The notes under the pieces are model-generated. The model made no database searches, was not told where the DNA came from, and worked only from the letters and a program-made list of their open reading frames with translations. The position numbers were made by a program, and so were the translations under genes. This document shows positions 34,706 through 46,051 of a DNA stretch of 64,000 nucleotides, in pieces; position 1 is the stretch's first letter; every line of letters starts with the position of its first letter. This stretch comes from Actinernus sp. WN-2022 (lineage: Eukaryota; Cnidaria; Anthozoa; Actiniaria; Actinernidae): positions 21,759,036 to 21,823,035 of the forward strand of contig JAOWCC010001501.1 in the NCBI GenBank assembly GCA_030867875.1, written 5' to 3'.

Positions 34706-37583
34706 AATACTTTATGTAGTTGAATGAGTGGTACCTTTACTCTGTTTATGTATTTCTCGGATCGCGCCTAAAGCGGTATAAATGACCACAGGTAACCCGA
34801 AATACAACAGTAGAGTTTGGGATGCCTGTGGCTTTACAAAATGGCTGTGGAATTGCGAAACGACATGGCATATTATGGCATATCATGATACCGGTATTAT
34901 ACGAGTTACAATGATGGCAAATCGTGAATATTATACAAGCTACAGCACAAAGACGGTATGATACAAGCTCCTTACAGCAGTTACTTGCCCAGAAAGGTAT
35001 TTTTTGCGGTAGTCCATTTGGGTATATTATTATTAGCTGGACAAAAACTGACAGTACGTACGTACGTCCATGCCACTTTAATATTCCCGACAAGTGTAGT
35101 GAGCAAATGAGCAATTTTAATCCACTTGACGATCGACGCACCTAAAATCCAGATGGTGTCATAGATTTGTAGCATGCATCTGTTGTTTTGAAAGGTGTTA
35201 AACTGGTAAGTTATAATGCACACATTTAGATATTCATGAAATATTAGTACTTTATAATATAGTAAATAGAGTTTTGCCCTATTCAAATTGTGCTTTTTAC
35301 TGATTATGTGACGGTCACTAATAAATTATATTCATGATTACGCGATTTCACACAAATTAGTGGTAAGTCGACTCTCGCAAATAAATGTCCGAATGAATGC
35401 ATCTAGGACATATGTGGCCATTACGTACATTAATTATACATTCAAACATATTTAATTGCACGATAAGCATAATTAAGATATCTATTTGACTACAATTGAC
35501 AATTAGTATAAAGAGTTAGGAACAACAACTCGACTTTATTATACCAAAAGCTGAATTTAATTACGTGTACGTACATGCAATATTAATAAACTAGCTAGCT
35601 AGCTAGCATTATGATGGAAAAAGTTAATCAGAATATCAGAGCTAATCTAGCTGCATGATCAAGTAACTTATAATTAATTAATTACATAAGATTTATATAT
35701 AGAGCACTGTAACCGTGCTGTACTGTAACTTTGTTATTTGATTGGATCAGCAGGACAAAAACAATGGGAGTCCATTTCAACGTCACAGCATGCCGTACAG
35801 TAATCGTGCTGTAGTCTGAGTGCCGTAGTTTGCCCTGCACTCAGTCATACGAAATCTGCTCTATATTCCTATAAATAACACAAAATTGTGGAAGTTAAAC
35901 TATTAACAATTGCAAGAAATAATGTAAGGAATTTGTCAATCAGTTGTTGGCGATTTGGTAATGTAATCAAGTAATTATAAGTCCAGTACAATAAAAGAAA
36001 AGAGAGAAAGAACAAGTTTGTGCAATAATTTTTTTTCCTGGATAAAATCTGTGTAAGAATTTGTTCCTCCACATTTGGTTGCAGGATTTTTTTCCAGTGA
36101 ACTTAATTGTGTCAATCATCATCCTTGAAATGATGATTGTTAATTGTGAGTGTGAGTGACATTATTTCCGGACCCACCACATATTCGGTTATAGCCTCAG
36201 TCATATGCTCAATTAATCCATGCTGTAATTAATTATACGCCAGCTGTTCACCGCTGTTAAGTTAACTCTGTCTAGAATTTATTCATGAACCCAAACATTA
36301 TCTATTAATACTGGGCTTTTACTATATTCAAAGTCCCAGAAAAATTATTATAGATGTTTATTATGTTGTTATCATTTCTGTAGTTTGTATCTGAATTAAG
36401 AAAACAACACTGTTTTTAAATTAATGCAACTGGCCTGGCATGCAATAAATGAAATATCATTTCTGGTTGTTAGAATCAGTGAGACTGCATGAGTATTATG
36501 GCCAAAGGGCTACACATATGGGGTGGAACTGAATAATTAGCACATTGAATGCATTCTTTAGAGTAACTTTACATGACTTGAAACACTGCATCCCCTACGT
36601 ATATACTTGAGGGAGAACGGTGATTTTATGGAAATAATCACCATAGATATATAGACACATTTTGTTTTAAATGCTGCTCATTAAACCTATTCCTCTGTAA
36701 CTCTGGTTGGCTCTTTCCTTAAAATATGGCATAAACCATTGCATGAACATCCATAAATGTCAGGATTCTAGCCTTCTCTGACAGCCCAAATAAGCCTACT
36801 TCCCAAATTTGTCTTGGAATGGCTGAATATGAAGCTTTGCAGGATTATTATTATTTTGCTTTAATTTGTTGTGCACGATTTGTTTTCCCATGTTAAACCT
36901 GTGCACACAATGGAGATTACTGTTAATTGATGAAAAGAGCAATCCTTTAAACATTATAACCTGGTCACTCAAATATAAGTCAATATATATCATGCACAGG
37001 TCAATTAATGTAACCAACTCGCTCAAGTACTAGTCTAGTATTTTGAATAGCACAGACATGGAATTTGTACTGTCTAGTAACCTGATGAAACTTAACATGC
37101 CTCATATATATTGCAAACTATAATTTACATCCACACATACGTGAGCAATAAATATATAAATAACAAAAGTGTGAAAAAATATACAAAAAAATTAAAAAAT
37201 CAAGTTAACCATTAGCTAGGCCATATGCTTTCCATATGTAAGATGTATTATGCACATATATCACCAGCTTCCCCAGGCCAGAGGTCATTAGATCCCAGAA
37301 TGGCCAGGGGAATATATTGTAAGAAAAGGTGGAGCAAACTTGATCATTTTCCCCAGGGTGGGGAAATTGTATGTCGAGTGAAAGTCCTCTGGGTTACATT
37401 TTCCTTAACAGAAAATCCTCCTCATATGAGATCATATACAATCAAGTTATGAATTCCCCCTCCCCTAACTTGGAACTTCAAACAAAGTATAGAATTTTCC
37501 CTTGCCCATACCTTAGCAAAAAAAATGCATTCTATCCCCTAATTGTACTCCCCAACATATCCCCCTGGTCGGCCCGGGGGTGT
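34706..37583. other. Non-coding interior of the giant transposon, left
   Basis: About 2.9 kb of AT-rich DNA. Open frames up to 131 aa (34,746-35,141) have no known domain. Small inverted words such as AATCATCATCCTTGAAATGATGATT (two 10-base arms near 36,115) and a CTAG run near 35,590 are visible. No promoter can be supported. Confidence 0.4.
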
Positions 37584-37591
37584 ACCCCTCG

Positions 37592-37909
37592 CCCGGGGGG
37601 GGGGGGGGGACTCCCTTATGTGAGGGGTACATGGATGCTCGTCGTACCTTTTAGGGGTCAAAATCAGGAGTTTGGTACCACTTAGGGTATCCGCCATCAA
37701 ACACAGACATTTCTATGTAAAGCGGTACCTTTTAGGGGTCGGGTGTCAATTGAACAAAAAAGCTGTTATCGATTTACATTTTTATTATCTTTTAGGGGTC
37801 AAAATAAGCTTGAGCCACGCCCATTTTAGTACCTCTTAGGGGTCAAATCGAAAATGTCCGACGAGCATCCCTACCCCTTTTATATGGGAGTCACCCCCCC
37901 CCCGCCGGG
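37592..37909. mobile_element. 318-bp MITE with CCCGGG-capped G/C runs, copy 1
   Basis: Starts CCCGGG then a G-run and GACTCCC; ends GGGAGTCA, a C-run and CCGGG. ACCCCTCG flanks both sides (37,584-37,591 and 37,910-37,917), an 8-bp target duplication. The inside repeats the word CTTTTAGGGGTC four times. Copy 2 at 49,663-49,980 has the same length and opposite orientation. An 8-bp duplication fits hAT-like elements among others. Confidence 0.92.
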
Positions 37910-37972
37910 ACCCCTCGGTAGCCCTGTGGAAAGCCAGTGATATGTGCATTAGTTACATTGTATACATATGTC

Positions 37973-37976
<4 letters not shown>

Positions 37977-38011
<35 letters not shown>

Positions 38012-38568
38012 TGAAACAAAAAAACTCTGCCAAAGACTTATATATATCATATATATATATCCTTTATATTTCCGTCAAACGTTTTTGACAGTTGTTGCTT
38101 TGGTAGACACAAAGAAACATAATAGGCTTTGTTTTTCTTTGTCTTTGACGGTAATGAACTAATATGTTTAACCGTGAAATTCTGGCATTTTGGCCAGCAA
38201 GGTTTTGATCACACGTCAGTAGCAAGAGCAATAGCAAATTAAAATACAAAAACCGGTAATTGTGTTGGGTCGATTGACAGCGTCCAGCGACCGGTTTGTA
38301 TTTTAATTTGCTATTGCTCTTGCTACTGACGTGTGATCAAAACCTTGCTGGCCAAAATGCCAGAATTTCACGGTTAAACATATTAGTTCATTACCGTCAA
38401 AGACAAAGAAAAACAAAGCCTATTATGTTTCTTTGTGTCTACCAAAGCAACAACTGTCAAAAACGTTTGACGGAAATATAAAGGATATATATATATGATA
38501 TATATAAGTCTTTGGCAGAGTTTTTTTGTTTCAGTGTATATATATATATATATATACAAATTACCTCA
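37977..38568. mobile_element. Perfect foldback element with about 285-bp arms and (TA)n tips
   Basis: Everything from CACTGAAACAAAAAAACTC (38,009 on) to the centre at 38,272 is repeated inverted to GTTTCAGTG (38,536). Both arms encode the same 61-residue open frame on opposite strands (38,064-38,249 and 38,296-38,481), which is a consequence of the palindrome and not a gene. The loop is only about 17 bp. The lack of visible differences points to very recent formation or gene conversion between arms. A diverged half copy is at 12,070-12,250. Confidence 0.95.
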
Positions 38569-38638
38569 TAAAAACTGGAGATTGAGGAAGTCAGGTGGCT
38601 CATATATAGCATTGTAAGCATATCTTATTCTTATATAG

Positions 38639-41423
38639 TTATATAGTTGCAAACATTTGTTGCAACTCCTCTGTGTTAGGGTGCAGCTCTAAAAGTTTTT
38701 GGAAGTTGGCAGCTGTAAGGTTTGGGTCTTTGGTCTCAAAAGCCTGCTGATACAAATCAGCTGTAATATAGGTGGAGAACACATCATTCCTGTCATGTTC
38801 AAGATCTTCTCTCTTTCTCTTAAGGAAGACCTTCATTTGTGAGACCTCCACCACAACTCCTACTTTGGCTTTCTCCATCTCTTTCATTTCACTGAACACT
38901 TTAGTTGAGTCAGGCCTCTGGCTGCACGGTACTGAGCGGGTTAGATTGCGGATGGTGACAAATGGGCCTGGATGATTCAGGATCCTTGACTTAAGGGCAT
39001 CTCCATCCAGTACCTGTGGTCCAACTTGTCCTCGTGCTGCCTAAACAAATTAATAATTATACAGCAACTTTTGTTGTAATTTTTATTTCATACATGTAGA
39101 GCATGGATGTATTGATCATATTATTACTAAATGAAAATAGTGATTTTTTTGTTAACTCAATGCCTTTCTGATAATCAATGAATGGTGTAACAATGGATTG
39201 GAATATCCTTAAGTCCTTATATAGCCCTGACCTGGCCTCTATTTCAACTGCTTAATTAATAGACTGAAAGGTCTCAACTGAGAGAGCTGGAGTTTTGAGT
39301 TGAAAGAGAGGCTATATCAGGACTAATGCAAGTTTTGAGAATTAACCATTGAATTTTTGTAGGAATTGAAAAAGACCAGAGGCAAAGGGGAATTTGGTTT
39401 TATTCATGATTCAGAACTACTTTTCAGGGGGTTCTCTCTCTAGCTAGAAACGGAATGCTTAAAACGGAAAATTGTTACACGGGAATATAATTGATTAAAC
39501 TCACCTCTTGAAATATAGTTCTTTGGCATGTGTAGTATTCTGTTAATGCCATAGCATAATGAAATGTTGTCATAGAAATTTCATTTGGTATTTCCAAGGG
39601 ATTCTGACACCAGTTAGGGTTGACCAAAGCACTTTCTATCACACAGTACAAAACATGCATGATGCCAGCCAGCCTGAGAAATGTTCAGAAATACGGAAAA
39701 CTGAAGGTTTGCAAGCTTAGAAATCTAAATGCTGCTTCGTCAAATTCTGAGGTCTTGATTATTTCAGATCATGCCTGATCCCCTTTTTAATAGATATATA
39801 GTTTTTTTTAAATTTGGAGTCGTATAAATCTGAACATAGACAATAATCCAAATAAATGTTCATGTCACTGGGCTACAAGTGTGTGCAGAGAGCTTTCAGT
39901 ATTACAAAAGTGATTGTGGCAGAATGGATCAGAGTTCTAAATTGAGGCCATATTGGTACATATGAAGGCACTCATATGATTGTATTTTGCAACTGTATAT
40001 ATATAATTGTTGGGACAATTTTTAGCCAACTTTCCTCAGAGCATTTTTCTATATTTATCAGCCTCAGTGGAATTCATTTTGTATTGAAGCATGGAATGCA
40101 TTTCGTAGATGGTTATATATTTATTGCTTTTTACGATGAAATTAGCTTCATCCTCAATCTGCACTCTAGGCAGGCAAAAATGGGGGGGGGGGGGGGGGGG
40201 CTCCCGTATGTGAGGGGGCGGGGATGTTCATCATACCTTTTAGGGGTCAAAATCACAGGTTTTGGTACCAAACGCAGACATTTTAATGTAAAGCGGTACC
40301 TTTTCGGGGTCGGGTGTCAGTTGAACACAAAACATTTGTTTCATGTTTCTTGCTTGTTACAGTGATTAGCCCCTCACCCATGCACCCCCACCACTCCCTT
40401 CCAAACATACAAATGATTAACATGCACTCCCTTCATGTAATAAGACAAATTCTTGTAAGAAATATGTACCTTATAACTGTTCTACCGTCTTTTGAAGACA
40501 CATCTTTCTTCTCACTGCTTCTAAACTGGCAATTTAGCTTCCTGATCAAGTCATCAGCAAATTCCTCATACTCCTTGTATGCATCATGGCTGAATGTGTA
40601 AGTGCATACACTGCCATGGTGTATGTCCCAAATTTCTTGATAAATTGCGCAGAAATTAGTTACATGGTACTCTCTCAGTTTTTCAGCCCAGGCGTCAACC
40701 TCTCTTGTCATCAAAAGCTGAGGGGGTGGGACGGCAAAGAGAAGGCGGTCAAGGAATCCATCCTTGCGGGCAGCTAAACTCATAAACTGTTCAACGAACT
40801 CCTCGTCCTGGGAAAACCCAGCAATACACACACGCGTTGAATCGATTTCGACTTTGCTGTTTCCGTATTCACAAGTGTATCAGTGTTCCCATGTCCGCAC
40901 GCCTATCGTATAACTTGTTAAGGAGGGCACGTTCTTCTAACCCATTATTTTTCTTAGACGATAAGTTGTCCAAAAAGGAGCAAAGTTCGTCACTCCCTAA
41001 CAACGCGAGTCCCTGGTTATCGGCGAGGTGGTGTGTCAGGCCAGACTTTGTGTGGTCACCCACAACGATACTGTTGGCAACAGGGTCATCGATTTGACCA
41101 AATGGATATGTCACCGTCAGTTCAAATGCTTGGGACTTCCCAGCTCCTGGCGGCGACAGGACCACGCTATAGAGATTTAATGGCTCTGAGTATGTTGGTC
41201 TTACCTGAACCACCGAAGAGGTACTCATTAATGCTGCTACTGCTGGCAACGAACTGAGCAGTACAAATTCTGGTGTAGTGTTTCTGGATTTCGCCATGAC
41301 TTCCATCCACTTGTTTACATTGATCGGTGCAACTTTCGCTAAATCTAGGCGCTCTGCTCTAGCACGCTTTACCACGGACAAAGCCTCAATCTCCACTGTC
41401 CTTCTTCTCTTAGCTGTTGACAT
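38639..41423 (-). CDS. DUF3987-type P-loop ATPase of the giant transposon (three exons, one frame break)
   Basis: Exon 1 runs 41,423-40,470 from ATG (MSTAKRRR, basic, nuclear-signal-like) and contains the Walker A loop SPPGAGKSQAF and an acidic block LLGSDELCSFLDNL resembling Walker B, then ERALLNKLYD. Near 40,880 the frame shifts by one base; it continues with SIQRVCIAGFSQDEEF and GFLDRLLFAVPP, the usual DUF3987 order. Exon 2 (39,673-39,505) and exon 3 (39,040-38,639) are joined by GT-AG introns in matching phase and end in a helical, charged tail. About 507 residues are expected if the frame break is an error. DUF3987 proteins are primase/helicase-like ATPases of phages, plasmids and mobile elements; a role in replicating or remodelling transposon DNA is inference. 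It is divergent from the transposase gene, 146 bp apart. The frame break means this copy may be inactive, or the assembly may be wrong at that base. Confidence 0.8.
39221..39325. mobile_element. Short hairpin with termini related to the 983-bp TIR element
   Basis: TAGCCCTGACCTGGCCTCT at the left is mirrored by GAGAGGCTATATCAGGACTA at the right, with about 65 bp between. It lies in intron 2 of the ATPase gene. Confidence 0.65.
40180..40335 (+). mobile_element. Truncated copy of the 318-bp G/C-capped MITE
   Basis: A G-run followed by CTCCCGTATGTGAGG, CCTTTTAGGGGTCAAAATCA and GTAAAGCGGTACCTTTT matches about half of the 37,592-37,909 element, with more differences than the two full copies show between themselves. 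It lies in intron 1 of the ATPase gene. Confidence 0.8.
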
Positions 41424-41569
41424 TGTTACTTGGAATAAATGCGAAAACTCGGGAAAGAACAGAGAGATCAATATTGAAGCGCGATACTTACAGTAATACT
41501 AGAGCCTTAGATCGCCTTAGATAGAGTGTTGTCCAACTTCGTGACCAGGATCTTCTATCGTTTTGCAAC
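41424..41569. promoter_or_regulatory. Divergent intergenic region between ATPase and transposase genes
   Basis: Only 146 bp separates the two start codons, so promoters for both genes must lie here or overlap the genes. On the minus strand CTGTAAGTATC near 41,485-41,495 is a good splice-donor sequence, so the ATPase mRNA may have a short 5'-UTR intron. I see no TATA box I would defend. Confidence 0.5.
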
Positions 41570-43393
41570 ATGGCTCAAGCGTATGTTGACGAAAATGCTT
41601 CCCTGTTCAATAGGTGTCCTTTGCAGGGTTTACCCATAAACGATGACTCGGATAAGGACGAAGAAAAAACCGATGAATTCGAAGAATGGAAAGGAGTTCT
41701 AACAGAGCGCATCAATGAGTTTGTGAAAGATGCAATTAAAAAACATGGTGGATACGCTACAATAAAAGTCACACCACAAGTAATCATAACAGGCAAGGAA
41801 CAACCAGTCCAAGATAGGTTTTTATTACCTACTCTTTTGCTGTGGAACCCGAGTTTAAATTTCCCAGACCACATGCAGCATTTGCAGTGTCCCAAGTGTA
41901 AATGCGGCTTTCTCCATCAAATGCCATTCGAAAATAGTTTCTCAACCAGAAAGATTTACGACACAGAAGAAGAGCTCCTTCTTGTATCACCTTTTTACAT
42001 GTGTGGCAGGAAGGGGCATGTATTTGCTGGAAGCCACCCATTGATTTTGGAGAGTCTGCCAAGTTATGATTTAATACCATTCATTCTCTTTCACAAGACT
42101 GGAGTCACAAGGACATTATTTCATTTCATTAGCAGCAGTGTTACCTCAGGCTCAAAATTTAATGAAATTGAACGTACAACAGTGGAAAAATACTGGCAAT
42201 CACACGCGTTGAGGGAAAATGCTTTTTGGAATGCAGTTCGTGTATATATGAGATCCAACAACAAACTCGAAGATGAAATTGTTAATTTCTCTTTTCCTGA
42301 ATTTAAAGAAATGAAGACAGGTCATCCCAGTAACGATCTTATAACATCATGCTTCCTTGTATACTTTGTCGAACATGAGGTATACTTTACTGACTGTATG
42401 GCACAGGAAACTGCAGAAGAATGGATTACCCTAGATCATACTTTTAAAGTTGCATCAAATATCGGTCTACATAATCCAGATGGCCGATGGGCCAATCAGT
42501 TTTCTTCCCTCATGTGTGTTTTAAATGAATCTGGAAAGGTCCTTTCATGGAAATTGACGAAAGGGGAAAGTTTTGATAAAATAGAGGAAATGCTTCTGGC
42601 TCTGAAAGCAAGACATGTTTCACATGGGGTTAACCTAAAAGGAGCTTGTATTGATAACTGTTGCCACTGGCGGCAAAAGCTACAAGGAGTATATGGAGAT
42701 GACTTTATTGTTCTCTTAGATCTGTTCCATGCCATAAGCCGTGTGACGCGAAAAATACCAAAGAAACATAATTTGAGACCAGATTGTGTAAAAGATTTCA
42801 GATTAGTATTTCGTTCTGCTACTGATCAAGGTGACACACGTACTGAAGAGACACCTTCTAAACAGAGAATAAAGACTAATTTAAATTTGTTTGTTCACAA
42901 GTGGAAGGATGCAAAAAATGGAAAAGGACAGCAAGTTTTAAACAAAAAGGCAATCAAGGAATGCAATAAGTTACAAAAGCACATAGACAAAGGCTGTGTT
43001 AGTGGCATTCCACCACATATTTCCACAAGTAAAAATGAGCGCCTCCACAGGACTTTGAAGGCCCAGGTAACAAACTGCAAGTTAGGTGTGGCAACTGCTG
43101 TTGCAATTTTGACTGCAGTATTTTATGTTCACAACAAAAAGGATATGCAGGTTTGCAATGGAGCAGTGCCACCTGTTCTGTTGGAGAAGAACAGTTTTAT
43201 TATTTCTGGATATGAAAGCCCAAACAAGGCACCACATACCATTGAAAGATTTGGCATAGGATGCCTGACACCATCTGAAGATTCAATCTATAATTCATCA
43301 TGGAACAAGGAAATATGTGATACAAATGCAATAGCAACATGCATTCAAAGTATGAACCCAAATAAACTGAACTCTTCCCTTACCAAAAAATAG
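41570..43393 (+). CDS. Transposase-like protein, 607 aa, intronless, probable DDE/RNase H fold
   Basis: One uninterrupted frame from ATG to stop. An acidic N-terminus (about 25-40) is followed by a zinc-ribbon-like set C107, C110, C112, C145, H150. The central part reads like an RNase H-type core: a strand ending in EEWITLDHTFKVA (D289), GRWANQFSSLMCVLNESGKV, GACIDNCCHWRQKL (D362), then FIVLLDLFHAISRVTRKIPK (D384 and the DxFHA..R motif) and, after a helical insertion, SKNERLHRTLKAQ (E490). The acidic residues at 289, 362 or 384, and 490 are plausible catalytic residues; the assignment is mine. I recall similar uncharacterised proteins in invertebrates and fish but cannot name the family. As the only transposase candidate in the element, it would cut and join the TIR ends. 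Terminal residues after 570 are low-complexity. Confidence 0.85.
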   Translation: MAQAYVDENASLFNRCPLQGLPINDDSDKDEEKTDEFEEWKGVLTERINEFVKDAIKKHGGYATIKVTPQVIITGKEQPVQDRFLLPTLLLWNPSLNFPDHMQHLQCPKCKCGFLHQMPFENSFSTRKIYDTEEELLLVSPFYMCGRKGHVFAGSHPLILESLPSYDLIPFILFHKTGVTRTLFHFISSSVTSGSKFNEIERTTVEKYWQSHALRENAFWNAVRVYMRSNNKLEDEIVNFSFPEFKEMKTGHPSNDLITSCFLVYFVEHEVYFTDCMAQETAEEWITLDHTFKVASNIGLHNPDGRWANQFSSLMCVLNESGKVLSWKLTKGESFDKIEEMLLALKARHVSHGVNLKGACIDNCCHWRQKLQGVYGDDFIVLLDLFHAISRVTRKIPKKHNLRPDCVKDFRLVFRSATDQGDTRTEETPSKQRIKTNLNLFVHKWKDAKNGKGQQVLNKKAIKECNKLQKHIDKGCVSGIPPHISTSKNERLHRTLKAQVTNCKLGVATAVAILTAVFYVHNKKDMQVCNGAVPPVLLEKNSFIISGYESPNKAPHTIERFGIGCLTPSEDSIYNSSWNKEICDTNAIATCIQSMNPNKLNSSLTKK

Positions 43394-43790
43394 TATACTT
43401 TTTGTAGCTGCAATTGTGTACAAAAGTATACTACATAAGTATACTTTTAGTATAGGTTTTGGTTATGTGAGCGCCTTTTTGTAGTATACTTTTAGTATAT
43501 TTAAAGTCTACTTCTAGTAGGCACTATTTCGCCAAAACAAACAAAAATAAATGTATACAAAAAGTATACTACACAGAGTATACTTTTAGTATACATTTCA
43601 GCTATGCGAACTGCCTTTTTCGTAGTATACTTTTAGTATATTTAAAGTATACTTCTAGTAGGCACTATTTCGTCAAAACAAAGTATACAAAAAGGATACC
43701 ACAGTGTATGTATACTTTTAGTATACTTTTAGGCTGGATGAAGAGGTGGTGAAAACCAGTACAAAAAGTATACAAAAAGGTTCTCGCTTT
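43394..43790. repeat. Cluster of GTATAC palindromes after the transposase gene
   Basis: About ten matches to GTATACTTTTAGTATAC or half-sites in 400 bp, within a roughly 165-bp tandem duplication (shared words CTTCTAGTAGGCACTATTTC and GCGAACTGCC / GAGCGCCTTT). The cluster begins at the transposase stop codon. The repeat could be a protein-binding array or a termination/3'-UTR feature; no function is shown by sequence alone. Confidence 0.85.
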
Positions 43791-44820
43791 TATATTAGTT
43801 TTACACAAACACCAACCTATATGTTTGTTGATCATGATTATATATGATTAGTATATAAACAGTATAAAGAAGAAAAAATATATATAGGATATATGTATTT
43901 AATTATGTTTTATTCTTACATCTTATTCAGACAAAACTATACTTTTTAAATATATCTTAGCATTTTAATTAATTAATGTTAATTCACATTTAAAATAGTT
44001 CTCTGCATGCTCAATTTTGTGATATGTGGGTAAATAAACTAGTACTACACTACTACTAATACATTGTACACTTTCTACCATCACTATATAACTGCCTAAT
44101 GCTCTTCAATAGCTCTTCAGTTGAATAAATGATCATTATAAAGTCAATAAATGTACCATACATTGTGTGACTCAGCTGCATGCTTGTCCTTTCACTGAGA
44201 CCAGGAGATCTCTTACATGTATAATCTAGCTTTATGTAATTTCCTTGCTATCCCACTTCTTGTCACGTACTTCACTGTAATTCCTGCTCTGGTTCCCTCT
44301 GATTTATGCATCCATGCAGGCACTTTAAAAATTGAACAAACCTTTAAATGTAAATGTACAGGAAGGAAGCTGCATTAATGGCTTACAATCATTCATAATT
44401 TCAATTACTATTTTTGTGCTTTACACAAGATCTATCTTATTCTCATAATTATAAACATTTTGGCTCGCCTAACTGAGCCAATTCAGGACACAGAGCATGC
44501 ACAAGCCAATATTATGTGCCCAGACTCGCTCAAAACAGCATGTACATGGGGTATGACAACTTTTCTTCCATGTAAATGCTCGGTATTAAATTAAAGTTGG
44601 CTCAGGGGGAGGGTGACCTGGTCCCCGAGCCAACGTTTCTGCAACAGGGCCAAGTAAAAAAAACATGTTTATCATTTGGATTTCAAAAAAAGAACAGTGT
44701 GTGCGGCCCTCTTTATTTGGAAAGTTGGGGACAGCTGTGGTTCAATCCATACTTCAAGTTCAATAGCTAACATATACAGACACGTTTTTTCAATCATTAT
44801 ATTTATATTATATTTATTTA
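43791..44820. other. No recognisable feature (giant transposon interior)
   Basis: About 1 kb of AT-rich DNA with no coding motif or shared repeat that I can see. Confidence 0.3.
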
Positions 44821-44824
44821 TAAC

Positions 44825-44900
44825 TGGCCATGGGCCCGGTTGTTCGAAGCCCGATTAAATTAATCCAGGATTAAGGGCAAACTTTAGTTCGATTTGCTAA
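44825..44900 (+). repeat. Probable MITE fragment, GGGCCCGGTTGTTCGAAGCC
   Basis: The word GGGCCCGGTTGTTCGAAGCC followed by CGATTAAATTAATCCAGGAT has the look of a dispersed terminal repeat widespread in invertebrate genomes (from memory). I do not see the partner terminus in this window. Confidence 0.4.
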
Positions 44901-45394
44901 CTTGTGAACGACATCTTTGAGGTTAAAAACCTATTCCTATAGAGGAGAAACCACAACGACTTTTCTACTTGTCTTGCTAGATTTAATAGATTCCAACAAT
45001 AAGAAAATCCGGTCCGAAAATCCATTCAGTTGAGTTATTTACCTAGCTCAGTTTTGAATATTTCAAACTCGAAGTCGTCCACATTCATGATTCAATCGTA
45101 AGACGTGTCGTAAGTCATAAAAAAGTCATTTGAAATTTCGGGAAATTTCATTCACATAATTTTATTTCATTGAGAGAAAACTCTGAAAATAAACCTTTTG
45201 ACGATACTTTAATAAATAATTTTACCAAGAAAAGAATCAGCAGCATTATTTTCGTATTCCTTACCTTTTCCTGGTTTAGAGAATGCTTCGTTTTCCTCGT
45301 TGTAGATCTAAAACTCCGGCACACACTGCACAACTCTCCGCCAAAGTCGACGGGAAGGATCAAAAACGCGCGCGAAAACATTAGCATAGAAACG

Positions 45395-45577
45395 AGGCAA
45401 CAAATGAGGCATGCTGGGAAATCCTCACAGAGCCAGGCAAGATGGCGGACTGAGTTGAGAGGTCAATGGAAATGTGTTATCCCAACTATTTTACCGTCAA
45501 TTCTGTCATCGGAAGGCTCGATTAGATCTCTTATTGAAGAATACTACAAAGAAATTGGTCAAAGGTGCCTCATTTAA
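45395..45577 (+). CDS. Candidate short exon or small protein
   Basis: The end of a 135-codon frame reads GQWKCVIPTILPSILSSEG and SIRSLIEEYYKEIGQ, then stops. A possible splice donor AAG-GTGCCT lies near its end. The helical SLIEEYYKEIG resembles the first helix of transposon-type HTH proteins, but that is weak. It could be an N-terminal exon of the unit starting at 47.1 kb or nothing. It sits next to a GATGGCGG word. Confidence 0.25.
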   Translation, partial: RQQMRHAGKSSQSQARWRTELRGQWKCVIPTILPSILSSEGSIRSLIEEYYKEIGQRCLI

Positions 45578-46031
45578 GCGCTTAAATGACTGAAATCGAG
45601 CGATCATGTGTAAGGTTAATATCACAATCATGTATCACTGAATCAGTTTATATGATACACTGTTAAAACTTACGTGTTATATTTCCGCTTCAATTTTTTA
45701 TTCTTATGCTATGGTTTAAGTGTATTTTAATTAACTCATTATTTACTTAACAAATTGGGTTGCACATCAGATTTGTCAAAATTTGAAAAATATTAGATGA
45801 GGATATACGAAAATGTATTTTTAAAAATGAACTTAAAAATAGGTTGGGGGTATACCCCAACATATATTATTTGGGTATTGTATATTTTTCGTATCTAAAT
45901 GGTCTTACCCACACCGAAATACATATGTGCAAGACGTGATTTTTGTAAGGCAAAAACGTGATAAAAAAGTGTGATATGGCCCAGGACTCCATGACCCATA
46001 TCTTCTTTGGGACAGACTGAATTGACAAATT

Positions 46032-46051
46032 GGGGGGGGGGGGGGGGGGCA
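46032..46051. repeat. Poly-G tract
   Basis: About 19 G followed by CAGGTTTGGAATTGATA; a similar G-run with GCAGGCTTGGAATTGATA is at 55,550-55,580. The pair suggests a shared repeat family whose start is at the G-run. Confidence 0.85.

Noticed and set aside
38064..38481. Two identical 61-aa proteins on opposite strands
   Set aside because: A trivial result of the perfect palindrome; membrane-like composition comes from TA- and T-rich DNA.
40180..40335. Poly-G sequence as a possible exon of the ATPase gene
   Set aside because: It is a truncated MITE lying in intron 1, and the splice borders on either side give a continuous frame without it.
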